From assembly GCF_016889765.1 (NCBI RefSeq), contig NZ_CP069533.1, positions 1,488,001 through 1,552,000 of the forward strand: 64,000 nucleotides of DNA, in the 5' to 3' direction. The DNA comes from Corynebacterium minutissimum (GTDB lineage Bacteria; Actinomycetota; Actinomycetes; Mycobacteriales; Mycobacteriaceae). Each line of letters starts with the position of its first letter. Within the stretch, counting starts at the first letter, position 1. The notes under the pieces are model-generated. The model did not search any database. It was given only the letters and a program-made list of their open reading frames with translations, and was not told the origin of the DNA. Made by a program: the position numbers and the translations under genes. Positions 8,727-17,699 of this stretch are shown here, one piece after another.

Positions 8727-9400
8727 GTTGCCTTCACCCTGCCCGTGCCCCTGAATGGTTGCGTCCGGCACTGGGCGTCGATACGCGCACAGTGCAAGAG
8801 CGCCTCATCCACCATGTGAGGCCCGCGAAACGTCGCCGTGAATCGGCGGTGTTAGTGCTGCTCAAAGGCGAGAGCTTCGAGGATGGCGAAGTGCTGCTCA
8901 CGCACCGTTCGCCGTCGCTGCGCTCGCACTCCGGCCAGATTGCCTTTCCCGGCGGGCGCAGGGATGAGGGGGACGCCTCGCTTGTCGACGCCGCCCTGCG
9001 CGAAGCCGAAGAAGAAACCGGCCTCGACCGCTCCACGGTCACGCCTTTGGAGCAGTGGGGAAAGCTGGACATCCGGGCGACCGGCAACACGGTGAGCCCG
9101 GTTTTGGCCTACTGGCATACTCCCGGCACTGTGTGGCCGGCCAGCCCTGCCGAGACCGATGATGTCTTCACCGTCCCGCTGCGGGAGCTGGCAGACCCGG
9201 CAAACCGCATGATGGTGGGGAACAGCCGCTGGAAGGGGCCAGCCTTTCGGTCGCGAGGCTACCTGGTGTGGGGCTTTACTGCGGGGGTGTTATCGGGATT
9301 GATGGATCATGCAGGCTGGTCCGTAGAGTGGGATAAAAATAAGGTCCATGATCTGCGTGAATCACTCACTCGCTCACTTAATAATGAGAAGATAGTTTAG
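8723..9400 (+). CDS. NUDIX hydrolase, CoA-pyrophosphatase type
   Basis: 225 residues. The Nudix box ends REAEEETGL; just upstream is the CoA-pyrophosphatase subfamily signature LLTHRSPSLRSHSGQIAFPGG. It starts at the GTG at 8723, overlapping the upstream TGA by the GTGA tetranucleotide, which implies translational coupling. Hydrolysis of CoA or related dinucleotides is expected from the subfamily. Confidence 0.88.
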   Translation: MSCLHPARAPEWLRPALGVDTRTVQERLIHHVRPAKRRRESAVLVLLKGESFEDGEVLLTHRSPSLRSHSGQIAFPGGRRDEGDASLVDAALREAEEETGLDRSTVTPLEQWGKLDIRATGNTVSPVLAYWHTPGTVWPASPAETDDVFTVPLRELADPANRMMVGNSRWKGPAFRSRGYLVWGFTAGVLSGLMDHAGWSVEWDKNKVHDLRESLTRSLNNEKIV

Positions 9401-9415
9401 TTCTGCTGCCTTTGC

Positions 9416-10618
9416 GTGAAAGTGTTCTCCGTGTCCCTAGCTGTTGACATCGCCATTGTGATTGCCGTGCTCCTCGCCGTGCGCGTGGGCTGGCGTCAGG
9501 GTGCGCTGACCGCCGTGCTTGCAGCGGTAGGTGTCATTGCAGGTCTGGTGCTCGGAACGGTCGCCGCCCCAGCGGCGATGCAACTGGCGGACCAGCCAGC
9601 AGTGCGTTTCCTGCTGGCTGTCGGCGTGCTTATTCTGTTGGTGGGGCTGGGGCAGTTGGTGGGGGCGTCGCTAGGCGCGGCGTTGCGGGATCGTATGCGC
9701 ACGCGCTCGGGGCAGCGCGTGGATTCTTCCATCGGTGCGGTCTTCCAGTCGGTGGCGGCGGTTGTGGTGATTTGGTTGGTGTCCCTGCCGTTGGCCTCCA
9801 ACCTGGGTGGGCAGCCAGGCCAGGCGCTGCGTGAATCGCGTATTCTCAGCGGCCTTAACGCCGCCGCTCCTGACCGTTTAGCTTCGTTGCCCAATGGTCT
9901 GGCAGCCATGCTCAACGATTCCGGCCTTCCGCCTTTGGTGTCGCCGTGGGAACGATCCGGCACGGACGTCGAGGTGGAGGCCCCTGAGCTAGAGATTGGG
10001 GACCCGGAGCTGCTGGAGCGCGTCCGGCCTTCTGTCATCCACGTTCTGGGTGACGCTGAGGCTTGTTCGCGGCGCCTTATGGGCTCGGGTTTTGTTACGG
10101 AGCCGGATTACGTCATCACGAATGCGCATGTTGTGGCCGGTACGGATAAGGTGCGCCTCGATACGGTGTTGGGGCTGAAGGAAGCGGACGTGGTGTATTA
10201 CAACTCGGACGTGGACATTGCTGTGCTGCATAGCCCGGGCCTGGGCTTGGAGCCCCTTCCGTGGGCAGAGGATGTTGCGGTGACCGGCGATGACGCAGTT
10301 GTTCTGGGATTCCCGCAGTCTGGTCCGTTCAGCGCGGAGACCGCGCGTATTCGGGACCGCCTCACCATCGCCGGGCCGGACATCTACTCCACCGGCCGCG
10401 TGGAGCGCGACGCCTACACCGTGCGCGGCAACATCCGGCAGGGCAATTCCGGTGGCCCGATGATTACCCCGGAGGGCCAGGTGCTGGGCGTGGTGTTTGG
10501 TGCGTCCGTGGAGGATTCCGACACCGGCTATGCCCTCACCGCGGACGAGGTGCGCGGCCACGTTGGTGACGTCACTTTGCTTGACGACGCCACCCCCACC
10601 GGCTCCTGCGTCGGCTAA
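9416..10618 (+). CDS. MarP-like membrane serine protease (CvpA domain plus trypsin fold)
   Basis: 400 residues. The N-terminal CvpA-like domain has four hydrophobic helices (residues about 5-130). The periplasmic-side protease domain follows, with the triad His in VITNAHVVAG, Asp in NSDVDIAVLH and Ser in RQGNSGGPM. This architecture is that of the mycobacterial acid-resistance protease MarP (Rv3671c), which also lies in the crp-nth neighbourhood. Two Cys near residues 219 and 398 could form the MarP-type disulfide; that is inference. Confidence 0.9.
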   Translation: MKVFSVSLAVDIAIVIAVLLAVRVGWRQGALTAVLAAVGVIAGLVLGTVAAPAAMQLADQPAVRFLLAVGVLILLVGLGQLVGASLGAALRDRMRTRSGQRVDSSIGAVFQSVAAVVVIWLVSLPLASNLGGQPGQALRESRILSGLNAAAPDRLASLPNGLAAMLNDSGLPPLVSPWERSGTDVEVEAPELEIGDPELLERVRPSVIHVLGDAEACSRRLMGSGFVTEPDYVITNAHVVAGTDKVRLDTVLGLKEADVVYYNSDVDIAVLHSPGLGLEPLPWAEDVAVTGDDAVVLGFPQSGPFSAETARIRDRLTIAGPDIYSTGRVERDAYTVRGNIRQGNSGGPMITPEGQVLGVVFGASVEDSDTGYALTADEVRGHVGDVTLLDDATPTGSCVG

Positions 10619-10657
10619 CTGTTGCGCGCGTGCCTGAGGTGTTTTAGTCTTTGGCGC

Positions 10658-11797
10658 ATGGGGGTATTAGAAACCTACTTCCACTACCGCAACTCGGGGA
10701 TCGCGCTAGTGGAACAAGCATCCAGCTCACCCGATGAGCTCCGCACGCTCGGCGCCGACACCGCCGATGCTACAGAACTCGCCCACCTTCACCGCACCTA
10801 CTTCGGGCAAACTCGCTTTACCGGCAAACAACGCAAAGCCCGTGCTGCTGCGGTGGCACAGAAACATAGCCTTAGCGTTCTTGCCCTGATTGAGTCCTAC
10901 ACCGCCAAAGTGAAAAAAGACCTTGATGCCTGGAACCTACGCATCAAGCTTGCTGGCACCCCTGCTCACCGTATCCGCCAGGTTGCCACCACCCGCCTAA
11001 AAGAACTTCAGTCCAAGCGCACCGCTAAACCCGGAGTACGCTTCACCTACCGATCCAAGGGCCCGAACTCCATCACCATCACCGACGCCCCGACTGTCAT
11101 CGCCGATATCCGAGGCACGTTAGAATCCGTTAATAAAACAAACCTGCTTGATGCTGCCCGCACCGTCATTGTCACCGGTGGTATTGGCACCAAACCCGCC
11201 GTACATGCTCAAGTCGTTGTCACTCTCAACGAGCTCGACCAAATTATTAACGGTGATGGGGAGGAAATCGAACTTAACCTCACCAACGGCGGGCGCATGA
11301 CCGGGGCAGACTTTTTGGCCTACAAGTTTGCTGAGATTGGCTACGCCACCCTCATCCACCCTTTGGAAGGACCTGTTAACTCTTATAGGATTCAGCGGCA
11401 TGCCAGCTGGAAACAACGCATCAGCCTGGCAGCTGAATTCCAAACCTGCTCTAGGCCCGGCTGCAACAAACCCGCTGATTACTGCGAAGTCCACCACCTC
11501 ATCCCCTGGCAAGCAGGAGGTTTTACTAACCTCAAAAACCTCACCTTCTTGTGCGCCTACCACAACGGTATTAACGACGATGACCCTAAACGCCCCACAG
11601 GCAGGGGTTACATGTTCCGGCTGAATACTGGGGTGAGCTACATCCCGCCCTGGGGTGTGCCGATTACCGCCATGCCCGAATACCAAGAAGCCACAGCCCG
11701 ACTCGCTTCTGAGAAAGCAGCACGACAAACAACAGAGCAACCACCCGACCCACCGCCAGGAACAGGGCAACCACCCGACCCACCGGGTGCAAGCTGA
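10658..11797 (+). CDS. DUF222 / HNH endonuclease-type protein (13E12 family-like)
   Basis: About 379 residues from the ATG at 10658. The N-terminal part resembles DUF222 proteins common in many copies in actinobacteria; the C-terminal HNH nuclease block is CSRPGCNKPADYCEVHHLIP, then TNLKNLTFLCAYHN. The end of the protein is encoded by a 30-bp tandem repeat (11737 and 11767) giving QPPDPPPGTG and QPPDPPGAS. Members are often linked to mobile or repeated DNA (REP13E12 in mycobacteria). The biological role is not established. A longer start at 10622 lacks support. Confidence 0.8.
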   Translation: MGVLETYFHYRNSGIALVEQASSSPDELRTLGADTADATELAHLHRTYFGQTRFTGKQRKARAAAVAQKHSLSVLALIESYTAKVKKDLDAWNLRIKLAGTPAHRIRQVATTRLKELQSKRTAKPGVRFTYRSKGPNSITITDAPTVIADIRGTLESVNKTNLLDAARTVIVTGGIGTKPAVHAQVVVTLNELDQIINGDGEEIELNLTNGGRMTGADFLAYKFAEIGYATLIHPLEGPVNSYRIQRHASWKQRISLAAEFQTCSRPGCNKPADYCEVHHLIPWQAGGFTNLKNLTFLCAYHNGINDDDPKRPTGRGYMFRLNTGVSYIPPWGVPITAMPEYQEATARLASEKAARQTTEQPPDPPPGTGQPPDPPGAS

Positions 11798-11822
11798 AGC
11801 TTGGCACCCACGCCGAGACGCC

Positions 11823-12006
11823 GAAACCCGCCAACCACACCACGGTTAGCGGGCACATCGGCGATCCCGCAGCTAGTCGAGGCAAGCGCGGAGACGACGA
11901 AACCCGCCAACCACACCATGGTCAGCGGGCACATCGGCGATCCTGGATTTGGCCGAGGTGAATGCAGAGACGATGAAACCCGCCGACCAGAGGAGGTTGG
12001 CGGGTT
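11823..12006. repeat. 76-bp tandem repeat carrying hairpins, three units
   Basis: GAAACCCGCC recurs at 11823, 11899 and 11975, an exact period of 76 bp. Units 1 and 2 share about 45 nearly identical bases (through GCGGGCACATCGGCGATCC); unit 3 is shortened. Each unit can form a hairpin of type CCCGCCAACC...GGTTNGCGGG. The third (11977-12006) is the best paired and could terminate the ABC operon on the minus strand or the HNH gene on the plus strand. Confidence 0.8.
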
Positions 12007-12027
12007 GGGGGCGTCGCTAAGCGCAGG

Positions 12028-13797
12028 CTAGTGGCCGGTACCGATTTCCAGGTGCATACCCGGAACCGAATTGATGAGGTTGCGGGTGTAGTCCTGCTGG
12101 GCGTTCTCGAAGATGTCGTCGGCGGTGCCCTGCTCGACGGCCTGGCCCTTCTTCATAACTACGATGTCATCGGCAGTCTGGCGGACCACCGCGAGATCGT
12201 GGGTAATGAAGAGATAGGAGAGGCTGAGCTCGGACTGAAGTTCGGCCAGCAGCTGGATGATCTGGTTCTGCACCAACACATCCAAGGCGGAGACGGCCTC
12301 ATCGAGGACGATGACCTCCGGCTTCAACGCCAACGCGCGGGCAATGGCGATGCGCTGGCGCTGACCGCCGGACAGCTCGTTGGGGTAGCGGCGCATAGCC
12401 GAGCGCGGCATGGAGACCATGTCGAGAAGCTCGGCCACTCGGGCCTCGCGTTCCTTGCGGGAACCAACCCTGTGCAGGGCGAGGGGTTCCTCGATGCACT
12501 TATAAATCGAGTACATCGGGTCCAGCGAGCCATAGGGGTTCTGGAAGACCACCTGCATCTTGCGGCGGAGCTTGAACAGCTCGTTCTTGGACAGCGTCGA
12601 CGTATCGCGGCCTTCGAATTCGATGGTGCCGGAGGTTGGCTCCAGCAAGCCCAGCACCATGTTGGCCACCGTGGACTTGCCGGAACCAGACTCGCCCACC
12701 AAGGCCAAGGTGGTGCCGCGGCGGATGTCGAAGGAGACATCGTCCACGGCCTTGAGGTGTTTCTTTTCGCCGCGCTGGCCGCGGATGTTGAACTCCTTGG
12801 TCAGGTTGCGCACCGAAATTACCGGCTCCGCAGCGCCTGGCGCTGTGGCATCAGAGGTCGCTGACTGCGCGGAAAGCGGCACAGCGGAACCAGGCTCCGC
12901 CGCAGAGGTTCCGGCGCTGCCGTGGGCGCCGTCGGCAGCAGCGGCCTCGCCGGTCTTCAGCTCCTTCGCTTCCACGCCGGCCTCCTTGGCGGCGCGGATG
13001 CGGGAGGAGGCGAGGGAGGGGGCGGCGTCGACAAGCCGGCGCGTGTACGGGTGCTGCGGGGAGCGCAGAATCTCGCGCGAGGGGCCCGACTCGACGATGC
13101 GGCCGCGGTGCATCACGATGAGGTGCTCAGCGCGCTCCGCCGCCAGGCCCAGGTCGTGGGTAATGAAGAGCACCGCGTTGCCCAGCTCTTCAGTGAGGTG
13201 ATCCAAGTGGTCAAGGATGGTCTTCTGCACCGTCACGTCAAGTGCGGACGTCGGCTCGTCGGCGATGAGCAGCTTCGGGCGTGCGGCGAGGCCAATAGCG
13301 ATGAGCGCGCGCTGGCGCATACCGCCGGAGAACTCGTGAGGATACTGCTTGGCGCGGCGTTCGGCGTCGGGAAGCCCGGCCTCTTCCAGCAGCTCGACGA
13401 CGCGCTTGTGGCGCTCGGAGCCCTCCACGACGTTGTTAGCTTTGAGGGATTCCTCGACCTGCGTGCCGATGCGCCACACCGGGTTGAGGTTGGACATCGG
13501 ATCCTGCGGGACCAGGCCAATCTTGTCACCGCGCAGCGACTCGAATTGCTTGTTGTTGTAGTGAGTGATGTCCTCGCCCTCGAAGAGGATCTGGCCGCCG
13601 GTGACCTTACCGGTGCCCGGCAGCAGGCCCAAGATGGACATCGCCGTGGTGGACTTGCCGGAGCCGGACTCGCCCACGATGGCCACGGACTGGCCCGGGT
13701 AGATGGACATGTTGACGCCACGCACTGCTTCAACCACACCGGTAGATGTGGTGAAGGAGATCTGGACGTCCTTCATTTCAAGAAGTGGGTTAGTCAT
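12028..13797 (-). CDS. Peptide ABC transporter, fused dual ATPase (DppD-DppF type)
   Basis: 589 residues with two complete ABC domains. The first half has Walker A GESGSGKST near 40, the signature FSGGMRQRALIAIGL and Walker B LLIADEPTSALD; the second half has GESGSGKST near 356, LSGGQRQRIAIARAL and VIVLDEAVSALD. An Ala/Glu-rich linker (about 270-325) joins them. The fused form provides both nucleotide-binding subunits of an oligopeptide/dipeptide importer. The start shares the A of the upstream stop (TAATG at 13797), and the gene ends the operon. Confidence 0.93.
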   Translation of the reverse strand: MTNPLLEMKDVQISFTTSTGVVEAVRGVNMSIYPGQSVAIVGESGSGKSTTAMSILGLLPGTGKVTGGQILFEGEDITHYNNKQFESLRGDKIGLVPQDPMSNLNPVWRIGTQVEESLKANNVVEGSERHKRVVELLEEAGLPDAERRAKQYPHEFSGGMRQRALIAIGLAARPKLLIADEPTSALDVTVQKTILDHLDHLTEELGNAVLFITHDLGLAAERAEHLIVMHRGRIVESGPSREILRSPQHPYTRRLVDAAPSLASSRIRAAKEAGVEAKELKTGEAAAADGAHGSAGTSAAEPGSAVPLSAQSATSDATAPGAAEPVISVRNLTKEFNIRGQRGEKKHLKAVDDVSFDIRRGTTLALVGESGSGKSTVANMVLGLLEPTSGTIEFEGRDTSTLSKNELFKLRRKMQVVFQNPYGSLDPMYSIYKCIEEPLALHRVGSRKEREARVAELLDMVSMPRSAMRRYPNELSGGQRQRIAIARALALKPEVIVLDEAVSALDVLVQNQIIQLLAELQSELSLSYLFITHDLAVVRQTADDIVVMKKGQAVEQGTADDIFENAQQDYTRNLINSVPGMHLEIGTGH

Positions 13798-14756
13798 TAA
13801 CGCTTCCTCGCCTTCGGATCGAGTGCATCGCGGACGACGTCACCCATCATGATGAAGCTCAACACGGTCAGGCCCAACGCGCCCGCCGGGTAGAACAGGA
13901 CTGCCGGGGCCACGCGCAGGGACGCCTGCGCGTCGGAGATGTCGCCGCCCCAGGACACGAACGTCGGCGGCAGACCAATGCCCAGGAAGGACAAGGTAGC
14001 CTCCGCCACGATGTAGGTACCCAGCGCCACGGTGGCATAGGAAATGATGGGGGCGGCAGCGTTCGGCAAGATGTGGCTGAACAGGATGTGCCAGTTCGAA
14101 GCTCCAATGGAGCGCGCGGACTGGACGAACTCCTCGTTCTTGATGGAGACCACCGCGCCGCGGGTAATGCGGGCGATGGACACCCAGCCGAAGAGACCGA
14201 GGACTAAGACCACCGTGATAATGGTGCGGTGCTCCTTGAACATCTGCATGACCACGATGGCGGCCAGCACCAGCGGGATAGCGAAGAAAATATCGGTGAT
14301 GCGGGAGAGCACGGAGTCGATCCAGCCGCCGAAGTAGCCAGCGACGGCACCAATAAGGGAGCCCAGAACCACCACGAGAAGCGTGGTGAGGACACCCACG
14401 GCTACCGATGCCCGTGCACCGTAAATGACTCGGGAGTAAATATCGCACCCCTGGCGGTTAAAGCCGAACGGGTGGCCAGGCTCAGCCGGGGCGAGGGACT
14501 TGGACAGCTCGCACAGGCGCGGGTCCGTATTGGTAAACAGGCCCGGGACGACGGCCATAAGGACGGCGACGAGAATCATGACGGCCGCAACCCAAAACAG
14601 TGGGCGGCGGCGCAGATAGCGCCAAGCTTCGCCCCACTGGGAGGAAGGCGCGGATTCATCCTTGACGGCGTCGACTGCGCCGAGGCCCGTCTCGTCGGTT
14701 TCGGAGACGAAGTGCTCTTGGCCCGGGTAGAGGGTAGTTTTCTCGAAGTTAGGCAT
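13797..14756 (-). CDS. Peptide ABC transporter permease (DppC type)
   Basis: 319 residues from the ATG at 14756, which overlaps the end of the DppB-type gene by 8 nt (ATGCCTAA). An N-terminal cytoplasmic segment leads into a first membrane helix (FWVAAVMILVAVLMAVVPGL), a DppC-type extracellular loop with two Cys, and the permease core with EAA-loop sequence SIGASNWHILFSHILPNAAA. A longer upstream start is not needed. Confidence 0.92.
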   Translation of the reverse strand: MPNFEKTTLYPGQEHFVSETDETGLGAVDAVKDESAPSSQWGEAWRYLRRRPLFWVAAVMILVAVLMAVVPGLFTNTDPRLCELSKSLAPAEPGHPFGFNRQGCDIYSRVIYGARASVAVGVLTTLLVVVLGSLIGAVAGYFGGWIDSVLSRITDIFFAIPLVLAAIVVMQMFKEHRTIITVVLVLGLFGWVSIARITRGAVVSIKNEEFVQSARSIGASNWHILFSHILPNAAAPIISYATVALGTYIVAEATLSFLGIGLPPTFVSWGGDISDAQASLRVAPAVLFYPAGALGLTVLSFIMMGDVVRDALDPKARKR

Positions 14757-15675
14757 AGCGGATCCTCGGATCAAGTACGGCGTACAGGAGGTCAACGAGC
14801 AGGTTGGCGATGATGTAGATGATCACCAGGACCGTCGTAAAGGACACAATCGTGGTCGGCTCGCCGCGCAGGATGGCCTGGTACATAGTGCCGCCGACGC
14901 CGTTGATGCCGAAGATGCCCTCGGTCACAATCGCACCGGTCATGAGCGCACCAATGTCAGCACCGATGAAGGTGGCCACGGGAATCAGCGAGTTGCGCAG
15001 CACGTGGCGGCGGGTCACCGCGCCGTTGGAGAGTCCCTTCGCGCGTGCGGTGCGCACGTAATCAGCGCGCAGGTTCTCCGCCACGGACTGGCGGGTCAGG
15101 CGGATGACGTAGGCCAGGGACAGCGCGCCGAGCACCATCGCCGGCATGAGGAGTGACTTCACGGTGGCGTTCGCGCCGACGGTCACCGGCAAAACACCCC
15201 ACTTGATGCCCACGAGGTACTGGAAGACGAAGCCGATGACGAAGGAGGGCACGGCGATGACTAGCAAAGAGATGACCAGTACGGTGGAGTCGAAGAAGCC
15301 GCCGCGGCGCATGCCGGCGACAACGCCGAAGAAGATGCCGAAGACAGCCTCGAAGATGATGGCCATGACAGTGAGCTTGACGGTGACCGGGAAGGCGTTT
15401 GCCATCACTTGGGTCACGGGCACGCCGGAGAAGGTCGTGCCGAAGTCCAGCATGAAGATGCCCTTGATATAGAGCAGATATTGGATGATGAACGGCTTGT
15501 CGAGGTTGTATTCGGCCTCGATGCGGGCGCGGGCAGCCTCAGTAAGGCCGCGGTCACCGCCGAGGGCTTCGACAGGGTCGCCGGGCATCAAGAAGACGAG
15601 CGCGTAGATGAGCAGGGTGGCTCCGAAGAACACCGGAATCATCTGGAGCACTCGGCGCCCGATATAGCGCAGCAT
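14749..15675 (-). CDS. Peptide ABC transporter permease (DppB type)
   Basis: 308 residues, starting MLRYIGRRVLQMIPVFFGAT, the characteristic DppB/OppB first helix. The FLMPGDPVEAL and EYNLDKPFIIQYL loop and the EAA motif (TARAKGLSNGAVTRRHVLRN) are present. It pairs with the DppC-type permease. It follows the binding-protein gene after a 203-bp gap that contains a hairpin. Confidence 0.92.
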   Translation of the reverse strand: MLRYIGRRVLQMIPVFFGATLLIYALVFLMPGDPVEALGGDRGLTEAARARIEAEYNLDKPFIIQYLLYIKGIFMLDFGTTFSGVPVTQVMANAFPVTVKLTVMAIIFEAVFGIFFGVVAGMRRGGFFDSTVLVISLLVIAVPSFVIGFVFQYLVGIKWGVLPVTVGANATVKSLLMPAMVLGALSLAYVIRLTRQSVAENLRADYVRTARAKGLSNGAVTRRHVLRNSLIPVATFIGADIGALMTGAIVTEGIFGINGVGGTMYQAILRGEPTTIVSFTTVLVIIYIIANLLVDLLYAVLDPRIRYA

Positions 15676-15825
15676 AGTGTGGTCCTTTACTCGTTTGTGG
15701 GCAGGTGCTTGTCGACGCCCCGTTACCAGGCGTCACGTAGCTCATAAGGATTTTAGTGTGTGAACCAAGGCTAAGAGAAATCTATAGAGCGTTTCGAATC
15801 ACACTTATGGGTAAAAACGTGGGGA

Positions 15826-15855
15826 GACCCCCGCTCCACCAAGGTTGCGGGGGTC
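15826..15855 (-). terminator. Hairpin between binding protein and permease genes
   Basis: Perfect 9-bp stem GACCCCCGC (15826-15834 with 15847-15855), loop 12 nt, lying in the 203-bp gap after the binding-protein stop. Its T-rich stretch (GTTTTT) comes several bases later on the minus strand, so it may attenuate rather than stop transcription, letting the binding protein be made in excess. That role is inference. Confidence 0.55.
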
Positions 15856-15878
15856 CTAAGAAAAAGCCAGGGGAAGGC

Positions 15879-17477
15879 TTATTTCTTGGTGATGTTGTAG
15901 TACACCGGCTGGGACTTCCAGGAGAAGACGACGTTGTCGACGTTCTCGGAGTAGCCACCGGTGGCGTTGGCGTACCACAGCGGAATGGCCGGCAGATCCT
16001 TGAACAGGACCTCCTGGGCCTCGATGTACTTCTTGTTGGCCTCGTCGTCGGAGTGGGCGGTCAGGGCTTCGTCGAGAGCCTTGTCAAAGTCCGAGTTCGC
16101 GTAGTCGCCATCGTTGGAGGAGCCGCCGGTCCTGTAAAGCGGAGCAAGGAAGTTGCCTTGGCTCGGGTAGTCGGCCTGCCAGCCGGTGCGGAAAGCGGTC
16201 TTAATAGTGCGGTTGGTGACCTCATCGCGCAGGGACTTGAAGTCCGGGTACGGAGCGCCAACGGCCTCGATGCCGAGGGCGTTCTTGATGGAGTTGGTGG
16301 TGGCGTCTACCCAGCTCTTGTGGCCGCCGTCGGAGTTGTAGGCAATCTCCACGCTCGGGTTGTCCCACTTCTTGATCTTGTCTGCTTCTGCCCAGAGCTT
16401 CTTGGCCTTCTCCGGGTCATATTCCAAGACCTCATTGCCCTTGATGCCCTCGGAGTAGCCCGGCAGAACCGGGGAGGTGAAGTCCTTGGCCGGGGTGCGG
16501 GTGCCCTTGAAGATGGTCTCGGTGATCTCCTCGCGGTTGATGGCGTGGGAGATGGCCTGGCGGCGCAGGGCGCCTTCCTCGCCGGAGAAGTGCTCAAGGT
16601 TTTCTCCCAGGGTGAAGGACTGGAACACGGCGGTGGGCTGGTTTACAGCGCGCTCACCGAGGTCAGTCTCGTAGACGTCGAAGGCGGCGTCCGGGATGGC
16701 GTCGAGGACATCCAGGTTGCCTGCCAGTAGGTCGGAGTAGGCCGCGTCCTGGGAGGCGTAGAAGACGAACTTCTTAATGCCGTCGTTCTGCGGGGTCTGG
16801 CCGCCCTTGTATTCCTCATTCGGAACGACGGTGGCGTCTTGATTGTGGTTCCACTCGGACAGCTTGTACGGGCCGTTGGTGATCGGGTTCTGGCCGTACG
16901 CATCCATGTCGTCGTACGCAGACTCATGGAGCGGGTAGAACGCGGAGTAGCCCAGCTGTGCCGGGAAGTTCTGCTCCGGGCTGTTCAGGGCGATGGTGAA
17001 GGTGAGGTCGTCGACGACCTTGAGGCCCTCCAGCTTCTCGACGCCCTCCTTAAAGCCCTTGATGTTGGAGAAGAAGGAGGCATTGAGCTGGTCGTTAGCC
17101 ACGGCGTAGTTCCACGCATCGACGAAGTTGTTCGCGGTGACTGGGGAGCCATCGGAGAAGGTGGACTCCTTGAGCTTGACGGTGAACTCGGTGTTGTCAT
17201 CGTTCGGCTCGATAGACTCGGCGAGCTCGTTCTGTGCTTCGCCGTCGCCGTCGTAGTAGACGAGGCCGGAGTAGAGCGAGTCAACGATGCGGCCGCCGCC
17301 AACTTCATTGGTGTTGGCCGGAATCAGCGGGTTCTGCGGCTCGGAGCCGTTCACAACAATGATTCCGTCGCCGGAACCGGATGCAGCGGTGGAGCCGGAA
17401 TTATCGCCGCCACAGGCCGCGAGTGTGAGCGGCAAGGTGGCAACGGAAACAACGGCAAGCGTCTTCTTGAGCGTCAT
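15879..17477 (-). CDS. Peptide ABC transporter substrate-binding lipoprotein (DppA/OppA type)
   Basis: 532 residues. The lipoprotein signal peptide ends in the lipobox LAAC near residues 19-22, so Cys22 would be acylated and the protein tethered outside the membrane. The SBP_bac_5 fold is seen as GGGRIVDSLYSGLVYYDGDG, the NNFVDAWNYA block, NGPYKLSEW and RQAISHAINREEI. First gene of the transporter operon. The exact ligand (di- or oligopeptide) is undecided. Confidence 0.93.
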   Translation of the reverse strand: MTLKKTLAVVSVATLPLTLAACGGDNSGSTAASGSGDGIIVVNGSEPQNPLIPANTNEVGGGRIVDSLYSGLVYYDGDGEAQNELAESIEPNDDNTEFTVKLKESTFSDGSPVTANNFVDAWNYAVANDQLNASFFSNIKGFKEGVEKLEGLKVVDDLTFTIALNSPEQNFPAQLGYSAFYPLHESAYDDMDAYGQNPITNGPYKLSEWNHNQDATVVPNEEYKGGQTPQNDGIKKFVFYASQDAAYSDLLAGNLDVLDAIPDAAFDVYETDLGERAVNQPTAVFQSFTLGENLEHFSGEEGALRRQAISHAINREEITETIFKGTRTPAKDFTSPVLPGYSEGIKGNEVLEYDPEKAKKLWAEADKIKKWDNPSVEIAYNSDGGHKSWVDATTNSIKNALGIEAVGAPYPDFKSLRDEVTNRTIKTAFRTGWQADYPSQGNFLAPLYRTGGSSNDGDYANSDFDKALDEALTAHSDDEANKKYIEAQEVLFKDLPAIPLWYANATGGYSENVDNVVFSWKSQPVYYNITKK

Positions 17478-17641
17478 GTGGGTCTTAGACCTCCGTGGTG
17501 CGAAAGATGTAGAAAACCTGTGGTTTTGGTTTGTTATGAAGCTACCGTGTGCCGTGACTTACATACAAGGAATCGGAAAATATGTCCTGTGATAAAAGCT
17601 ATAGTTTGCTAGGTATTCGCCGCCGACCTGCGTTTTCCTAG

Positions 17642-17677
17642 AAGAATAAAAATGTACCCCACCCCCTGTGTGGGGTA
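17642..17677 (-). terminator. Rho-independent terminator of the alpha/beta hydrolase gene
   Basis: Perfect 8-bp stem TACCCCAC (17655-17662 with 17670-17677), followed on the minus strand by CATTTTTATTCTT. It isolates the hydrolase from the ABC operon. The rest of the 17478-17699 gap holds the binding-protein promoter region, in which I can fix no motif securely. Confidence 0.88.
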
Positions 17678-17699
17678 GGACACTGAATTTCTATGTATG

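Noticed and set aside
15726..15825. Possible riboswitch between DppA- and DppB-type genes
   Set aside because: Only the simple hairpin at 15826-15855 is convincing; no recognised aptamer sequence.
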